NCBI RefSeq assembly: GCF_000772535.1
Contig: NZ_JSUM01000001.1
Location: 1-64,000 of the forward strand
DNA: 64,000 nucleotides
Direction: 5' to 3'
Source of the DNA: Chelonobacter oris
GTDB lineage: Bacteria; Pseudomonadota; Gammaproteobacteria; Enterobacterales; Pasteurellaceae
Shown: piece by piece, positions 22,188-33,796 of the stretch
Position numbering within the stretch: the stretch's first letter is position 1
How the letters are laid out: each line of letters begins with the position of its first letter
Notes under the pieces: model-generated
Told to the model about the DNA's origin: nothing
The model's input: only the letters and a program-made list of their open reading frames with translations
Database searches by the model: none
Made by a program: the position numbers and the translations under genes

Positions 22188-23729
22188 ATGCAACTGAATT
22201 CTACAGAAATTAGTGAACTGATTAAGAAACGGATTGCCGATTTTAACGTGACCAGCGAAGCGCGTAATACCGGCACTATCGTTTCGGTAAGCGACGGAAT
22301 TATCCGGATTAACGGCTTGAGCGATGCCATGCAAGGTGAAATGATCGCCCTGCCGGGTAACCGTTTTGCCATTGCCCTGAACTTGGAAAGAGACTCGGTC
22401 GGTGCGGTGGTGATGGGGCCTTATTCCGATTTGGCGGAAGGTATGGAAGTACAGTGTACCGGCCGTATTTTGGAAGTGCCGGTCGGACGTAACCTGTTGG
22501 GACGTGTCGTTAATACGTTGGGACAGCCGATTGACGGAAAAGGTGAAATCGTTGCCGATGCCTACTCGCCGATTGAAGTGATTGCACCGGGGGTTATCGA
22601 TCGTAAATCGGTTGATCAGCCGGTACAGACCGGTTATAAAGCGGTTGACTCCATGGTGCCGATCGGACGTGGTCAGCGTGAATTGATTATCGGTGACCGC
22701 CAAACCGGGAAAACCGCACTTGCGATTGATGCGATTATCAATCAGCGTGATTCCGATATTAAATGTATCTATGTTGCTGTCGGGCAAAAAGCCTCGACTA
22801 TTGCCAATGTGGTGCGCAAGCTGGAAGAACACGGCGCATTAGCCAATACCATCGTGGTGGTGGCGTCTGCTGCGGAATCCGCCGCATTGCAATATTTGGC
22901 GCCGTATGCCGGTTGTGCAATGGGAGAATTCTTCCGTGACAACGGTGAAGATGCGCTGATTGTTTACGATGATTTATCGAAACAAGCGGTTGCCTATCGT
23001 CAAATCTCCCTGTTGTTGCGCCGTCCGCCGGGTCGAGAAGCGTTTCCGGGCGATGTTTTCTATCTGCACTCCCGTTTATTGGAACGGGCGGCTCGCGTCA
23101 GTGCTGACTATGTAGAGAAATTTACTAACGGACGGGTGAAAGGCAAAACCGGTTCTCTGACCGCACTTCCGATCATTGAAACCCAAGCCGGAGATGTTTC
23201 CGCATTCGTACCGACCAATGTGATTTCGATTACCGACGGCCAGATTTTCCTTGAATCGGATCTGTTCAACTCCGGCATTCGACCGGCGGTCAATCCGGGG
23301 ATTTCGGTTTCCCGTGTCGGCGGCGCAGCACAAACCAAAGTGGTGAAAAAGCTGGCTGGCGGAATTCGTACCGCACTTGCGCAATACCGTGAACTGGCGG
23401 CATTTGCCCAGTTTGCCTCGGATTTGGATGATGCGACCCGTAAACAGCTTTCTCACGGTCAGAAAGTTACCGAGTTGTTGAAACAGACCCAATATTCGCC
23501 GTTAAGTGTCGGCCAGCAAGCGCTTGTGCTGTTTGCGGTGGAATTCGGTTATCTGGATGATGTCGAACTGGAGCGTATCGGTTCGTTTGAAAACAGTCTG
23601 TTTGATTTTGCCAATAATACCGAAGCGGAATTTCTGAAAGAATTGTCCAGAACCGGGGATTATAACGACGAAATCAAAGATAAACTGAAAGCTATCTTGG
23701 ATAACTTTAAAGCCAAAGGTTCATGGTAA
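22188..23729 (+). CDS. atpA: ATP synthase F1 subunit alpha
   Basis: Alpha is the regulatory nucleotide-binding subunit of F1. The 513-residue protein has the Walker A loop [13 protein letters not shown] near residue 170. The signature [17 protein letters not shown] and the conserved arginine-finger region (ISVSRVG) follow. The N-terminal [19 protein letters not shown] contacts delta. Length equals E. coli alpha (513). Confidence 0.97.
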   Translation: MQLNSTEISELIKKRIADFNVTSEARNTGTIVSVSDGIIRINGLSDAMQGEMIALPGNRFAIALNLERDSVGAVVMGPYSDLAEGMEVQCTGRILEVPVGRNLLGRVVNTLGQPIDGKGEIVADAYSPIEVIAPGVIDRKSVDQPVQTGYKAVDSMVPIGRGQRELIIGDRQTGKTALAIDAIINQRDSDIKCIYVAVGQKASTIANVVRKLEEHGALANTIVVVASAAESAALQYLAPYAGCAMGEFFRDNGEDALIVYDDLSKQAVAYRQISLLLRRPPGREAFPGDVFYLHSRLLERAARVSADYVEKFTNGRVKGKTGSLTALPIIETQAGDVSAFVPTNVISITDGQIFLESDLFNSGIRPAVNPGISVSRVGGAAQTKVVKKLAGGIRTALAQYRELAAFAQFASDLDDATRKQLSHGQKVTELLKQTQYSPLSVGQQALVLFAVEFGYLDDVELERIGSFENSLFDFANNTEAEFLKELSRTGDYNDEIKDKLKAILDNFKAKGSW

Positions 23730-23753
23730 GTATTGACCTAACGGAGAGATGAA

Positions 23754-26016
<2,263 letters not shown>

Positions 26017-26076
26017 TCACTCCTCAGGGTATGTGAGATACAGCGGAACGACATAACCAAATGATAGGAGAAGAAG

Positions 26077-26505
26077 ATGGCATCTTCATTTGAACTGACG
26101 GTAGTTAGTGCGGAGAAACAGATTTTTCACGGTAAAGTCAGCAGTATTCAGGTTTCCGGTATTGAAGGGGATCTGGGGATTTTGCCGGGACATACGCCAT
26201 TATTGACGGAAATCAAGCCCGGTGTTTTGCAAATCAGGCAAGAGGGCGGTCAAGAGGTGATTTATGTTTCAGGCGGCTTCCTTGAAGTACAGCCGGAAGT
26301 GGTTACTGTGCTGGCAGATACGGCGATTCGGGGCGACGAACTGGATAAAGACCGGATTCTGGCTGCTAAACGGCGGGCTGAGGAAAATACGCATTCCAAG
26401 CATGGTGATGTGGATTATTCCTTGTTGTCATCGAAGTTATCACGCGAATTGGCAAAACTGCACGCCTATGAATTGACTGAAAAACTGACTAAAACCAAAC
26501 GTTAG
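26077..26505 (+). CDS. atpC: ATP synthase F1 subunit epsilon
   Basis: Epsilon couples rotation and inhibits ATP hydrolysis. The 142-residue protein has the beta-sandwich N-terminal domain ([40 protein letters not shown]). The C-terminal helical hairpin ([14 protein letters not shown]...) completes it. It closes the atp operon and is followed by a terminator. Confidence 0.95.
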   Translation: MASSFELTVVSAEKQIFHGKVSSIQVSGIEGDLGILPGHTPLLTEIKPGVLQIRQEGGQEVIYVSGGFLEVQPEVVTVLADTAIRGDELDKDRILAAKRRAEENTHSKHGDVDYSLLSSKLSRELAKLHAYELTEKLTKTKR

Positions 26506-26522
26506 TAAAATCATTGCAATAT

Positions 26523-26562
26523 AAACCCGCTAGCTTTTCAACAGTCGGCGGGTTTGTTTTTA
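26523..26562. terminator. Terminator of the atp operon, overlapping msrQ 3' end
   Basis: AAACCCGC (26523-26530) and GCGGGTTT (26548-26555) form an 8-bp stem followed by GTTTTT. The right arm lies inside the last codons of msrQ (stop at 26538-26540 is in the loop). The convergent genes therefore share this sequence. Confidence 0.85.
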
Positions 26563-27149
26563 TAGGCGATAATCGGTTTGGCAAAGCATTTCCAGAAAAG
26601 CACCATAACGGCAAATCCGAGAAAAAATCGAGGTTGTAACGTAAGTCCTTTGCTCGACCAATAATAGTGAATAACCGCCAACACGATGGCTAAATTGCTG
26701 AATTGATGCAATATAAACCAATTTTTTGCCATTTTACCGCGCAAATAAGGAATCGAGCTGACGGCAATTGCCAATAAAAGTAAGAATGCGATAGCGCCTA
26801 GCAGTAAATAGGAGCGCTTTATGATTTCAGAGAAAAATAATCTGTAATCGAAGGCAAGTTCTAAAAACAGATAGCTGCCGAGATGCAGCATCAGCCAAAA
26901 TAATCCCCATAATCCTAAATCACGGTGTAGGCTGCGTAAGCGCTGATGACCGCTGAGTTGGGTGATAATTCGTAATATAAACAGCGCACTAAAAATATAA
27001 AGTGCGGTCAGTCCCAGGAAGTGAATTAACTCTTTCACCGGATCGGCGCCGAGTGTTTGATCGATATCGCCGTAACGAAGGATATAACCCAGCCATAACA
27101 ACGGCGACAGACAGCAAATGTGAATGAGCAGACGAATTAAATTAAACAT
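26538..27149 (-). CDS. msrQ: Heme-binding membrane subunit MsrQ
   Basis: MsrQ (YedZ) is the b-type cytochrome that passes electrons to MsrP for repair of oxidised methionine in periplasmic proteins. The 203-residue protein has about six membrane segments. Conserved histidines appear in LHRDLGLWGLFWLMLHLGSYL and FILHQFSNLAIVLAVIHYYW. It abuts msrP: the msrP stop and msrQ start share position 27149. The last residues (AYKNKPADC) are encoded within the atp terminator. Confidence 0.92.
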   Translation of the reverse strand: MFNLIRLLIHICCLSPLLWLGYILRYGDIDQTLGADPVKELIHFLGLTALYIFSALFILRIITQLSGHQRLRSLHRDLGLWGLFWLMLHLGSYLFLELAFDYRLFFSEIIKRSYLLLGAIAFLLLLAIAVSSIPYLRGKMAKNWFILHQFSNLAIVLAVIHYYWSSKGLTLQPRFFLGFAVMVLFWKCFAKPIIAYKNKPADC

Positions 27150-28075
27150 TAAAAATAAGTCCGTAAATCCAGATCACGATATAACCAAGCGACTTGTTCC
27201 GCATAGCCGTTAAACATCAATGTCGGTTGGCGTTTGGCTGAAAACAGACCGCCGCTGCCGATAACACGCTCACTGGCTTGCGACCAGCGAGGATGATCCA
27301 CTTGCGGATTGACATTGGCATAAAATCCATATTCATTCGGTGCCAGTTTCTGCCAAGTATTTAACGGTTGCTGTTCGGTCAGCGTGATTTTGACAATCGA
27401 TTTAATACTTTTAAAGCCATATTTCCACGGCACAGCCAAACGTACCGGCGCACCGTTTTGCGGCAATAGTGTTTTACCGTATACGCCGACCGCCATTAAC
27501 GTCAGCGGGTGCATTGCTTCTTGTATGCTCAGGCCTTCAATGTAGGGATACGCGATTCCGCCGCCGAAATAACGATCACGCTGTCCCGGCATTTGCTGCG
27601 GATCATACAATGTCTCAAAACGGACATATTTGGCATTGCCGGTCGGATTGGCGGCTTTTAACAATTGATTGAGCTCAAAACCCAGCCACGGAATGACCAT
27701 TGACCAAGCTTCGACACAGCGGAAACGATAAATTCGTTCTTGCAAGGCAAAGCGTTGATGTAAATCGTCCCAGTCGAGGGTTAACGGGTTATGTACCTCA
27801 CCGTCGACGCTCAACGTCCAGGGATTGGTTTTAAAATCACGGGCATATTGCTGCGGATCTTCTTTGCCGACACCGAATTCATAGAAATTGTTATAACCGA
27901 TCACTTTATCTTCCGGTGTGGGATTCAGTTCGCTATTCTCCGTTAATACGGCTTGTGCACGGGCAAAATCGGGCAGCAGCAAACTGCTGCCGGCAATACC
28001 CAGTGCGGTCAGAATCTTACGGCGTTGGTGAAAGATCCGCTCGTCGGTTACATCGTTTTCCAGATATTTTTTCAT
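27149..28075 (-). CDS. msrP: Periplasmic methionine sulfoxide reductase MsrP
   Basis: MsrP (YedY) is a molybdopterin enzyme that reduces methionine sulfoxide in the periplasm. The N-terminus has a Tat signal, [20 protein letters not shown], with cleavage likely after DFARA. The Mo-ligand cysteine lies in [39 protein letters not shown] is a conserved cofactor-binding segment. At 308 residues it is a little shorter than E. coli (334), mostly at the ends. It is the first gene of msrPQ. Confidence 0.94.
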   Translation of the reverse strand: MKKYLENDVTDERIFHQRRKILTALGIAGSSLLLPDFARAQAVLTENSELNPTPEDKVIGYNNFYEFGVGKEDPQQYARDFKTNPWTLSVDGEVHNPLTLDWDDLHQRFALQERIYRFRCVEAWSMVIPWLGFELNQLLKAANPTGNAKYVRFETLYDPQQMPGQRDRYFGGGIAYPYIEGLSIQEAMHPLTLMAVGVYGKTLLPQNGAPVRLAVPWKYGFKSIKSIVKITLTEQQPLNTWQKLAPNEYGFYANVNPQVDHPRWSQASERVIGSGGLFSAKRQPTLMFNGYAEQVAWLYRDLDLRTYF

Positions 28076-28190
28076 GTGTAATGCCTTTATTATTAATTGA
28101 TTACGTTGCGATACTGTTTATGACAGAAATAAAGTGGAAAAGTGCGGTCTATCGATTGTTGTTTGGTATAAAAAATGTGTGGAATCATCT

Positions 28191-28222
28191 AAAAAATAAC
28201 CTTGATAAGATATCAAGGTTAT
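28191..28222 (-). terminator. Terminator after sodC
   Basis: A perfect 12-bp inverted repeat (28196-28207 and 28211-28222) with a 3-nt loop is preceded by A6 on the plus strand. On the minus strand this gives a hairpin followed by T6, 22 nt after the sodC stop. Confidence 0.8.
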
Positions 28223-28243
28223 CACTAAATGGCATATTCGGTG

Positions 28244-28786
28244 TTATTGAATGACACCGCAGGCCATTCTGGCGCCACCGCCGCCCAATGGTGCCGGATG
28301 ATCGGAATGGTTATCGCCGCCGGCATGAATCATGATAGCGCGCCCTTTAATCTGCTCAAGTTTTTTGAGTCGCGGCGCTAAAACCGGATTGGTTGCGCTG
28401 CCGTCCTGATTGACGGTTAACGCCGGCAAGTCGCCTAGGTGGGCGTTGTCTTCCCAAGGAAAGCCGTGTCGTTCGGTTTTATTCGGATCCCAATGTCCGC
28501 CGGCGGATAATCCGGCAACCGTCTTGCCGTCCTGCTCTTTGGCGTCGCAGCTCGGGTTTTGATGGATATGGAAACCGTGCAAACCCGGGGTGAGATCGCG
28601 TAACTCAGGCGTGAAGACCAAACCGTATTTTGATTCCGTTACCGTAACCTTGCCGATATCTTTGTTGCCATCGGTCGGATTCAATAGCTGAACATGAATA
28701 ATGATATTTGCTTCATCAGCGAATGTTGTTGCCGGAAAAGACAGTGCACAGAGTGAAAGTGCGGTGACCAGTAACGTTTTTTTCAT
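28244..28786 (-). CDS. sodC: Periplasmic Cu,Zn superoxide dismutase SodC
   Basis: SodC removes superoxide in the periplasm. The 180-residue protein has a Sec signal peptide ([23 protein letters not shown]). Metal ligands are visible in [26 protein letters not shown] and [23 protein letters not shown]. The two cysteines that form the intrasubunit disulfide are in NPSCD and MACGV. Bacterial SodC of pathogens such as Actinobacillus and Haemophilus has this layout. Confidence 0.95.
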   Translation of the reverse strand: MKKTLLVTALSLCALSFPATTFADEANIIIHVQLLNPTDGNKDIGKVTVTESKYGLVFTPELRDLTPGLHGFHIHQNPSCDAKEQDGKTVAGLSAGGHWDPNKTERHGFPWEDNAHLGDLPALTVNQDGSATNPVLAPRLKKLEQIKGRAIMIHAGGDNHSDHPAPLGGGGARMACGVIQ

Positions 28787-28892
28787 ACAATCTCCTTAGT
28801 GGACGAGAAAATCCGATCAGTAATAACCGGATAATTTTACGATAAAGCATTATTGCCCGAATCTTAAGTGATCCGCTTCACAAATTTGAATA

Positions 28893-29780
28893 TTAAGGAA
28901 TATCGAACCCTTGCGCCGCTTTATACACTTCAATCCACTCCTGTTCGCTAAAGCGGATCGAAAGTGCATTAACCGCTCTTTTAATCCGCCGTAATTCGCC
29001 GGAGCCGATCACGGGCGTGATTTTTGCCGGATGATTCAACAACCAAGCGAACGCCAGCGTATCCAAATGGGTTTCGTTAACACGTTGTCCGATATCCAGT
29101 AATGCTTTGCGCACTCGCACGCCGGCAGGGTTGTCTTTGTTGAACAGCTCGCCGCCCGCCAGTGGCGACCATGCCATCGGTCGAACCCGTTTTTCCATCA
29201 GATAATCCAGCGTACCGTCATCAAACGGTGCCAAATGCAGCGCTGAAATTTCAATTTGGTTGGTGATCAGCGGTTGCTTGACGTAGGATTGCAGCATACT
29301 GAATTTGGACGGCGTATAGTTCGACACCCCGAAATACCGCACTTTGCCGCTGTCGTACAGCTGTTCAAAAGCGCTTGCCACTTGTTCGGGGTCTACGCAA
29401 GGCGATAAACGGTGGATCAGCAACACATCCAGATAATCACAGTGCATTTTTTTGATTGAACGTTCGGCGGAGGCGACAATGTGTTCACAACTGTTGTCGT
29501 AATAGTGGCTGTCGATATTCGGAAATTCTTGGCTTGGAAACAGAATACCGCACTTGGTTATCAGCTTGATTTGCTGCCGTAGCGACGGCTTCAGTTTTAA
29601 CGCTTGTCCGAAAGCTTCTTCATTAGTGAATGAACCGTAGCAGGCGGCATGGTCAAAGGTGCTGATCCCTAATTCAATAACTTGTTCGGTCAGTTGCAAC
29701 AGCTGTTGTGCGGTCAGATTCCATTGCTTTAAACGCCAATAACCGTGCACTAAGCGATCCAGTTGAAATGTGCTTGTCAT
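28893..29780 (-). CDS. Aldo/keto reductase (YdhF-like)
   Basis: This 295-residue NADPH-dependent aldo/keto reductase is close to E. coli YdhF. The start MTSTFQLDRLVHGYWRLKQW is preceded by GAGGGGAG; the 15-residue longer frame has no such support. FDHAACYG carries the catalytic Asp and Tyr, and KCGI the lysine. LLIHR corresponds to the histidine site, and TPVIGSGELRRIKRAV is the cofactor-phosphate motif. The substrate is unknown. It lies 70 bp after recQ on the same strand. Confidence 0.85.
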   Translation of the reverse strand: MTSTFQLDRLVHGYWRLKQWNLTAQQLLQLTEQVIELGISTFDHAACYGSFTNEEAFGQALKLKPSLRQQIKLITKCGILFPSQEFPNIDSHYYDNSCEHIVASAERSIKKMHCDYLDVLLIHRLSPCVDPEQVASAFEQLYDSGKVRYFGVSNYTPSKFSMLQSYVKQPLITNQIEISALHLAPFDDGTLDYLMEKRVRPMAWSPLAGGELFNKDNPAGVRVRKALLDIGQRVNETHLDTLAFAWLLNHPAKITPVIGSGELRRIKRAVNALSIRFSEQEWIEVYKAAQGFDIP

Positions 29781-29850
29781 GATCTCCCCTCTTTTTAACG
29801 GTGAATAAGCGGAATCATAACGCAAAAGTGCGGTATGGCGACAGGTTATT

Positions 29851-31716
29851 TTAGCGGTTTTGCAAATTTGCCCGATGTTCTTTAATCAAGGCGATAAACG
29901 GCTGTGCGAAGCGATCCAGTTTGCGCAGGCCGACACCGTTGATTTGCAACATTTCGGTTTGAGAGGTCGGCAATAGTTGCGCCATTTCCTGTAAGGTGGC
30001 ATCGTTAAATACGATATACGGCGGAATACTTTCCCGATCGGCAATTTGCTTGCGCAGAAAACGCAGACGGGCGAACAAATCTTTGTCGTAATTTTTCAGG
30101 CCGCTGCTTTGTGAGCGCTGAATAACCGACATCGATAATCGCGGCATTGCCAGCGAAAGTGCGGTTTCGCCGCGTAAAATCGGGCGGGCGGCTTCGGTCA
30201 GGCGCAAGGCGGAAAACTGCATGATATTCTGTTCGATATAACCGAGATGGATCAGCTGGCGAATGACATTAAACCAATATTCCTGGCTTTGCGTTTTGCC
30301 GATGGCAAAGACCGACAGTTTGTCGTGCCCGTATTCCTTAATCCGTTGGTTTTGCAAGCCGCGCAAGACGGCGACCACATAATGAATCCCGAAATTTTGC
30401 CCGACCCGATAAATCACCGACATCACTTTTTGTGCATCGAGCAAGCCGTCATAGGATTTCGGCGGATCAAGGCAAATGTCGCAGTTTTTGCACGGCGTAT
30501 TGCGGTGCTCGCCGAAATAGTTGAGCAGCACCAGACGGCGACAGGTTTGTGATTCGGCAAACGCGCCCATGGCTTGTAATTTATGTTGTTCGATCTGGCG
30601 TTGCTTGTTGTCCGCTTTTTCCAGCAGCATTTTATTCAGCCAGGCATAATCGGCGGGGTCATATAACATCACGGCTTCTGCCGGCAGGTCATCGCGTCCG
30701 GCACGGCCGGTTTCCTGATAATAGGCTTCGATGCTGCGCGGCAGGTCAAAATGCAGTACAAAACGGACGTTGGATTTATTGATGCCCATGCCGAAAGCCA
30801 CGGTTGCCACCACCACTTGAATATTGTCACGCTGAAACGCCAGCTGGGTGGCTTCACGCTGTGTAATTTCCATGCCGGCGTGATACGGCGCACAGTTTAT
30901 TCCGCGTTTGCTCAGGCTTTCGCATAACTGCTCGGTTTTTTTACGGCTGTTGCAATACACAATACCGCTCTTGCCCTTTTGTCCCAATACAAAACGGCAC
31001 ATCTGCTCAACCGCCTTATATTTTTCCACCAAGGTATAACGAATATTGGCGCGATCGAAACTGCCGATATAGAGATACGGCCGATTAAAATCCAAATATT
31101 GCAGAATATCCTGTCGGGTCGCTTGATCGGCGGTGGCGGTCAGCGCCATGACCGGCGTGTCGGGGAAGCTTTTTTTCAAGCCGCCAAGTGCGGTATATTC
31201 AGGGCGAAAATCATGCCCCCATTGGGAAATACAGTGTGCTTCATCAATGGCGATAAAGCTGACCCGACATTGACGGATAAATTGGAAAAAGCCGGTGGTC
31301 ATGACTTTCTCCGGGGAAATGTATAACAGTTTCAGCTCGCCGCTAATCGCTTTATTCTGCACCTGCTGCTGCTCGGCGAATGATTGGCTGGAGTTGAGAT
31401 AGGCGGCTTCCACCCCGTTGCTCAACAGCTGATCGACCTGATCTTTCATCAACGAAATCAGCGGTGAAATCACTAAGGTCAAACCGGCAAAACAGAGTGC
31501 CGGTACTTGGTAACAAAGCGATTTTCCGCTGCCGGTCGCCATGACCACCAACGTATCCTGCCCGTCCAGCACCGCTTCGATAACCTGCTGCTGCCCTTGG
31601 CGAAAAGCGTGATAACCGAACACTTGCTGCAAGACATCAAGTGCGGTTTGCAGCCCGGGCGCGGTAGATGATAATTCGGTAGAAGCGGCGATCTGCGCCG
31701 CAGAAGGGGATAACAT
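29851..31716 (-). CDS. recQ: ATP-dependent DNA helicase RecQ
   Basis: RecQ unwinds DNA 3' to 5' in recombination and replication repair. The 621-residue protein has helicase motifs GSGKSLCYQ (Walker A), IDEAHCISQWGHDFRPEY (DEAH plus the RecQ aromatic loop) and ALTATA. QVVVATVAFGMGINKSNVRFVLH and QETGRAGRD complete the core. The RQC zinc cysteines are in CRRLVLLNYFGE and CKNCDIC. The C-terminal HRDC domain (VFNDATLQEMAQLLP...) is present. The start codon overlaps the cyaY stop by 1 nt (TGATG). Confidence 0.96.
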   Translation of the reverse strand: MLSPSAAQIAASTELSSTAPGLQTALDVLQQVFGYHAFRQGQQQVIEAVLDGQDTLVVMATGSGKSLCYQVPALCFAGLTLVISPLISLMKDQVDQLLSNGVEAAYLNSSQSFAEQQQVQNKAISGELKLLYISPEKVMTTGFFQFIRQCRVSFIAIDEAHCISQWGHDFRPEYTALGGLKKSFPDTPVMALTATADQATRQDILQYLDFNRPYLYIGSFDRANIRYTLVEKYKAVEQMCRFVLGQKGKSGIVYCNSRKKTEQLCESLSKRGINCAPYHAGMEITQREATQLAFQRDNIQVVVATVAFGMGINKSNVRFVLHFDLPRSIEAYYQETGRAGRDDLPAEAVMLYDPADYAWLNKMLLEKADNKQRQIEQHKLQAMGAFAESQTCRRLVLLNYFGEHRNTPCKNCDICLDPPKSYDGLLDAQKVMSVIYRVGQNFGIHYVVAVLRGLQNQRIKEYGHDKLSVFAIGKTQSQEYWFNVIRQLIHLGYIEQNIMQFSALRLTEAARPILRGETALSLAMPRLSMSVIQRSQSSGLKNYDKDLFARLRFLRKQIADRESIPPYIVFNDATLQEMAQLLPTSQTEMLQINGVGLRKLDRFAQPFIALIKEHRANLQNR

Positions 31717-32024
31717 CAGGCGAAATCGACCTGTTCGCCGTAAGCCGCCATAGCCGCCTGCAACAGCCGGAAAAACTCCTGTTGATCGTTGGTCAGCCAG
31801 GCGCCGTCACGATATTTGAAATGGTAGCCGCCCAGTTTGCTGGCAAGCCATAATTCCAACAGCGGCTCCTGCTTGTTGATTACGATTTGCTGCCCGTTTT
31901 CAAAGCTGATTGAAAATACCGAACCCTGAGTGTCGCAATCGACGTCGATCGCCTGTTGCTCTAGCTGTTCTTCGATATAAGCCCAAGTGGTTTCAACTTG
32001 GCGGTGAAATTCTGCTGTGTTCAT
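31716..32024 (-). CDS. cyaY: Bacterial frataxin CyaY
   Basis: CyaY binds iron and modulates iron-sulfur cluster assembly on IscU. The 102-residue protein has the acidic first helix (FHRQVETTWAYIEEQLEQQAIDVDCDTQGSVFSI) and the sheet signature GQQIVINKQEPLLELWLASKLGGYHF. It ends LQAAMAAYGEQVDFA. It is divergent from lptM-lysA and overlaps recQ by 1 nt, a common neighbourhood for cyaY beside lysA. Confidence 0.94.
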   Translation of the reverse strand: MNTAEFHRQVETTWAYIEEQLEQQAIDVDCDTQGSVFSISFENGQQIVINKQEPLLELWLASKLGGYHFKYRDGAWLTNDQQEFFRLLQAAMAAYGEQVDFA

Positions 32025-32143
32025 AACGATTATTCATTGGTTAAGGGGAAGTGATAAATTATAGTAATTCTAACACAATAGTGATAGCACAATAGCTTAA
32101 TTAATGGTAAAAAGAGCGGTAATCACAGCAATCAGAGGCAACT

Positions 32144-32263
32144 ATGAACAAATGGCTATACCGCACTTTGGCGGTGATAATGATATTATCGGCAACGGCG
32201 TGCGGCGTAAAAGGGCCGCTGTATTTTCCGCAGGAAGAACCGACACAGACAGAAACGCAATAA
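32144..32263 (+). CDS. lptM: Small outer-membrane lipoprotein LptM
   Basis: The 39-residue precursor MNKWLYRTLAVIMILSATAC ends its signal peptide at a lipobox (SATAC). The mature start CGVKGPLYFP is the signature of LptM (YifL), a lipoprotein that helps the LptD/E LPS translocon mature. It has a GAGG site and lies 16 nt before lysA, as yifL does before dapF in E. coli. A USS (ACCGCACTT, 32160-32168) encodes part of the signal peptide. It is too short for most gene callers. Confidence 0.88.
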   Translation: MNKWLYRTLAVIMILSATACGVKGPLYFPQEEPTQTETQ

Positions 32264-32279
32264 CAGTACAGGATTCAAG

Positions 32280-33530
32280 ATGGATTTTTTTCAGTATCGG
32301 CAAAACCGCCTCATGGCAGAACAATGCGCTGTCGCCGACATCGCCCGACAATTCGGAACTCCGCTTTATATCTATTCGCGCGCCACATTGGAACGTCACT
32401 GGCATGCTTTTGACAAAGCATTCGGCGATCACCCGCACTTAATCTGTTTTGCGGTGAAATCCAATCCGAATATTGCCATTTTAAATGTCATGGCAAAATT
32501 GGGATCGGGCTTTGATATTGTGTCGCAAGGCGAGTTGGAACGGGTGTTGGCGGCAGGCGGTGAGGCCGGCAAAGTGGTGTTTTCCGGTGTTGCCAAAACC
32601 GAACGGGAGATTGCGCGGGCGTTGGATGTCGGCATTCGCTGTTTTAACGTCGAATCGGTTTCCGAGCTGAAAACAATCAATCGAATTGCCGGTGAAAAGG
32701 GCAAGATAGCGCCGATTTCATTACGGGTCAACCCGGATGTCGATGCCAAAACCCACCCTTATATTTCGACCGGCTTGAAAGAGAATAAATTCGGTATCAG
32801 TGTCGACGAGGCAAGTGCGGTTTACCGTCTGGCGGCAGAGTTGCCGCACATTGAAATCTGCGGCATGGATTGCCATATCGGCTCGCAACTGACCGAACTG
32901 CAACCGTTTTTAGATGCAACCGATCGCGTGCTGGTGCTGATGCGGCAATTGAAACAAGACGGCATTGAGTTGCGTCATCTGGATCTGGGCGGCGGACTGG
33001 GGGTGTCTTATCGCAATGAAACACCGCCGCATCCGACGGAATACACCACCGCACTTTTACAAAAACTGCAAGCCTACCCTGATCTGGAAATTATTCTGGA
33101 ACCGGGGCGGGCGATTACCGCCAATGCCGGCATTTTGCTGAGTAAAGTGGAATACCTGAAAAGCAACGAATCACGCAATTTTGCGATTGTTGATGCCGGC
33201 ATGAACGACATGATTCGCCCGGCACTGTATCAGGCTTACATGGAAATTATCGAAGTTGACCGCACTTTGGCACGCCGGCCGGCGCTATACGACATTGTCG
33301 GCCCGATCTGCGAAACCTCTGATTTTCTCGGCAAACAACGTGAATTGGCGATTGCCGAAGGCGATCTCATCGCCCAACGATCCGCCGGCGCTTACGGCGC
33401 GAGTATGTCTTCCAACTACAATTCCCGCCCCCGCACCGCCGAAGTCATGGTAGACGGCGAGCAGGCGCATCTGATCAAACGTCGGGAAACCTATCCGGAA
33501 TTGTGGCAGTTGGAACAGATGTTACCGTAA
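32280..33530 (+). CDS. lysA: Diaminopimelate decarboxylase LysA
   Basis: LysA makes lysine from meso-diaminopimelate. The 416-residue protein is a fold-III PLP enzyme. The PLP lysine lies in CFAVKSNPNIAIL. HIGSQL, LDLGGGLGVSY and EPGRAI line the cofactor site. GPICETSDFLG carries the catalytic cysteine, and AGAYGASMSSNYNSRPR is near the C-terminus. It is co-transcribed with lptM. Confidence 0.96.
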   Translation: MDFFQYRQNRLMAEQCAVADIARQFGTPLYIYSRATLERHWHAFDKAFGDHPHLICFAVKSNPNIAILNVMAKLGSGFDIVSQGELERVLAAGGEAGKVVFSGVAKTEREIARALDVGIRCFNVESVSELKTINRIAGEKGKIAPISLRVNPDVDAKTHPYISTGLKENKFGISVDEASAVYRLAAELPHIEICGMDCHIGSQLTELQPFLDATDRVLVLMRQLKQDGIELRHLDLGGGLGVSYRNETPPHPTEYTTALLQKLQAYPDLEIILEPGRAITANAGILLSKVEYLKSNESRNFAIVDAGMNDMIRPALYQAYMEIIEVDRTLARRPALYDIVGPICETSDFLGKQRELAIAEGDLIAQRSAGAYGASMSSNYNSRPRTAEVMVDGEQAHLIKRRETYPELWQLEQMLP

Positions 33531-33748
33531 TTTAAGCGATACCGATTCAAACGAGTGATTTTTACGGTAACTCATTATGAATCAACGCAATGCTGTTTTT
33601 TAACGTTTTCTTTGCGGTATTGAGATGTTTTTTTAACTCAGTGGTTGCGCCTGCAAGAAATATGCATTAACAGACAATGTTATCCCAATAGGATACAAAT
33701 TATCCCTAAAGAAAGATGGCTGTCGGGGTTGATGTTCAAATAAAAATT

Positions 33749-33771
33749 AACCCCCGTTTTTTACGGGGGTT
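33749..33771 (-). terminator. Terminator after fruA
   Basis: AACCCCCGT (33749-33757) and ACGGGGGTT (33763-33771) form a 9-bp stem with a 5-nt loop. The minus strand continues AATTTTTATTT. The rest of 33531-33748 shows no gene. Confidence 0.8.
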
Positions 33772-33796
33772 ATCGTCAGTTTAAAAGTAAGTATGG

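Noticed and set aside
22170-22832. Long antisense frame (220 codons) inside atpA
   Set aside because: It is a shadow of the strongly conserved atpA frame; its composition follows from atpA codons.
32104-32442. 112-codon plus-strand frame overlapping lptM and lysA
   Set aside because: The lptM and lysA frames explain the same DNA with clear family motifs; this frame has no recognisable content.
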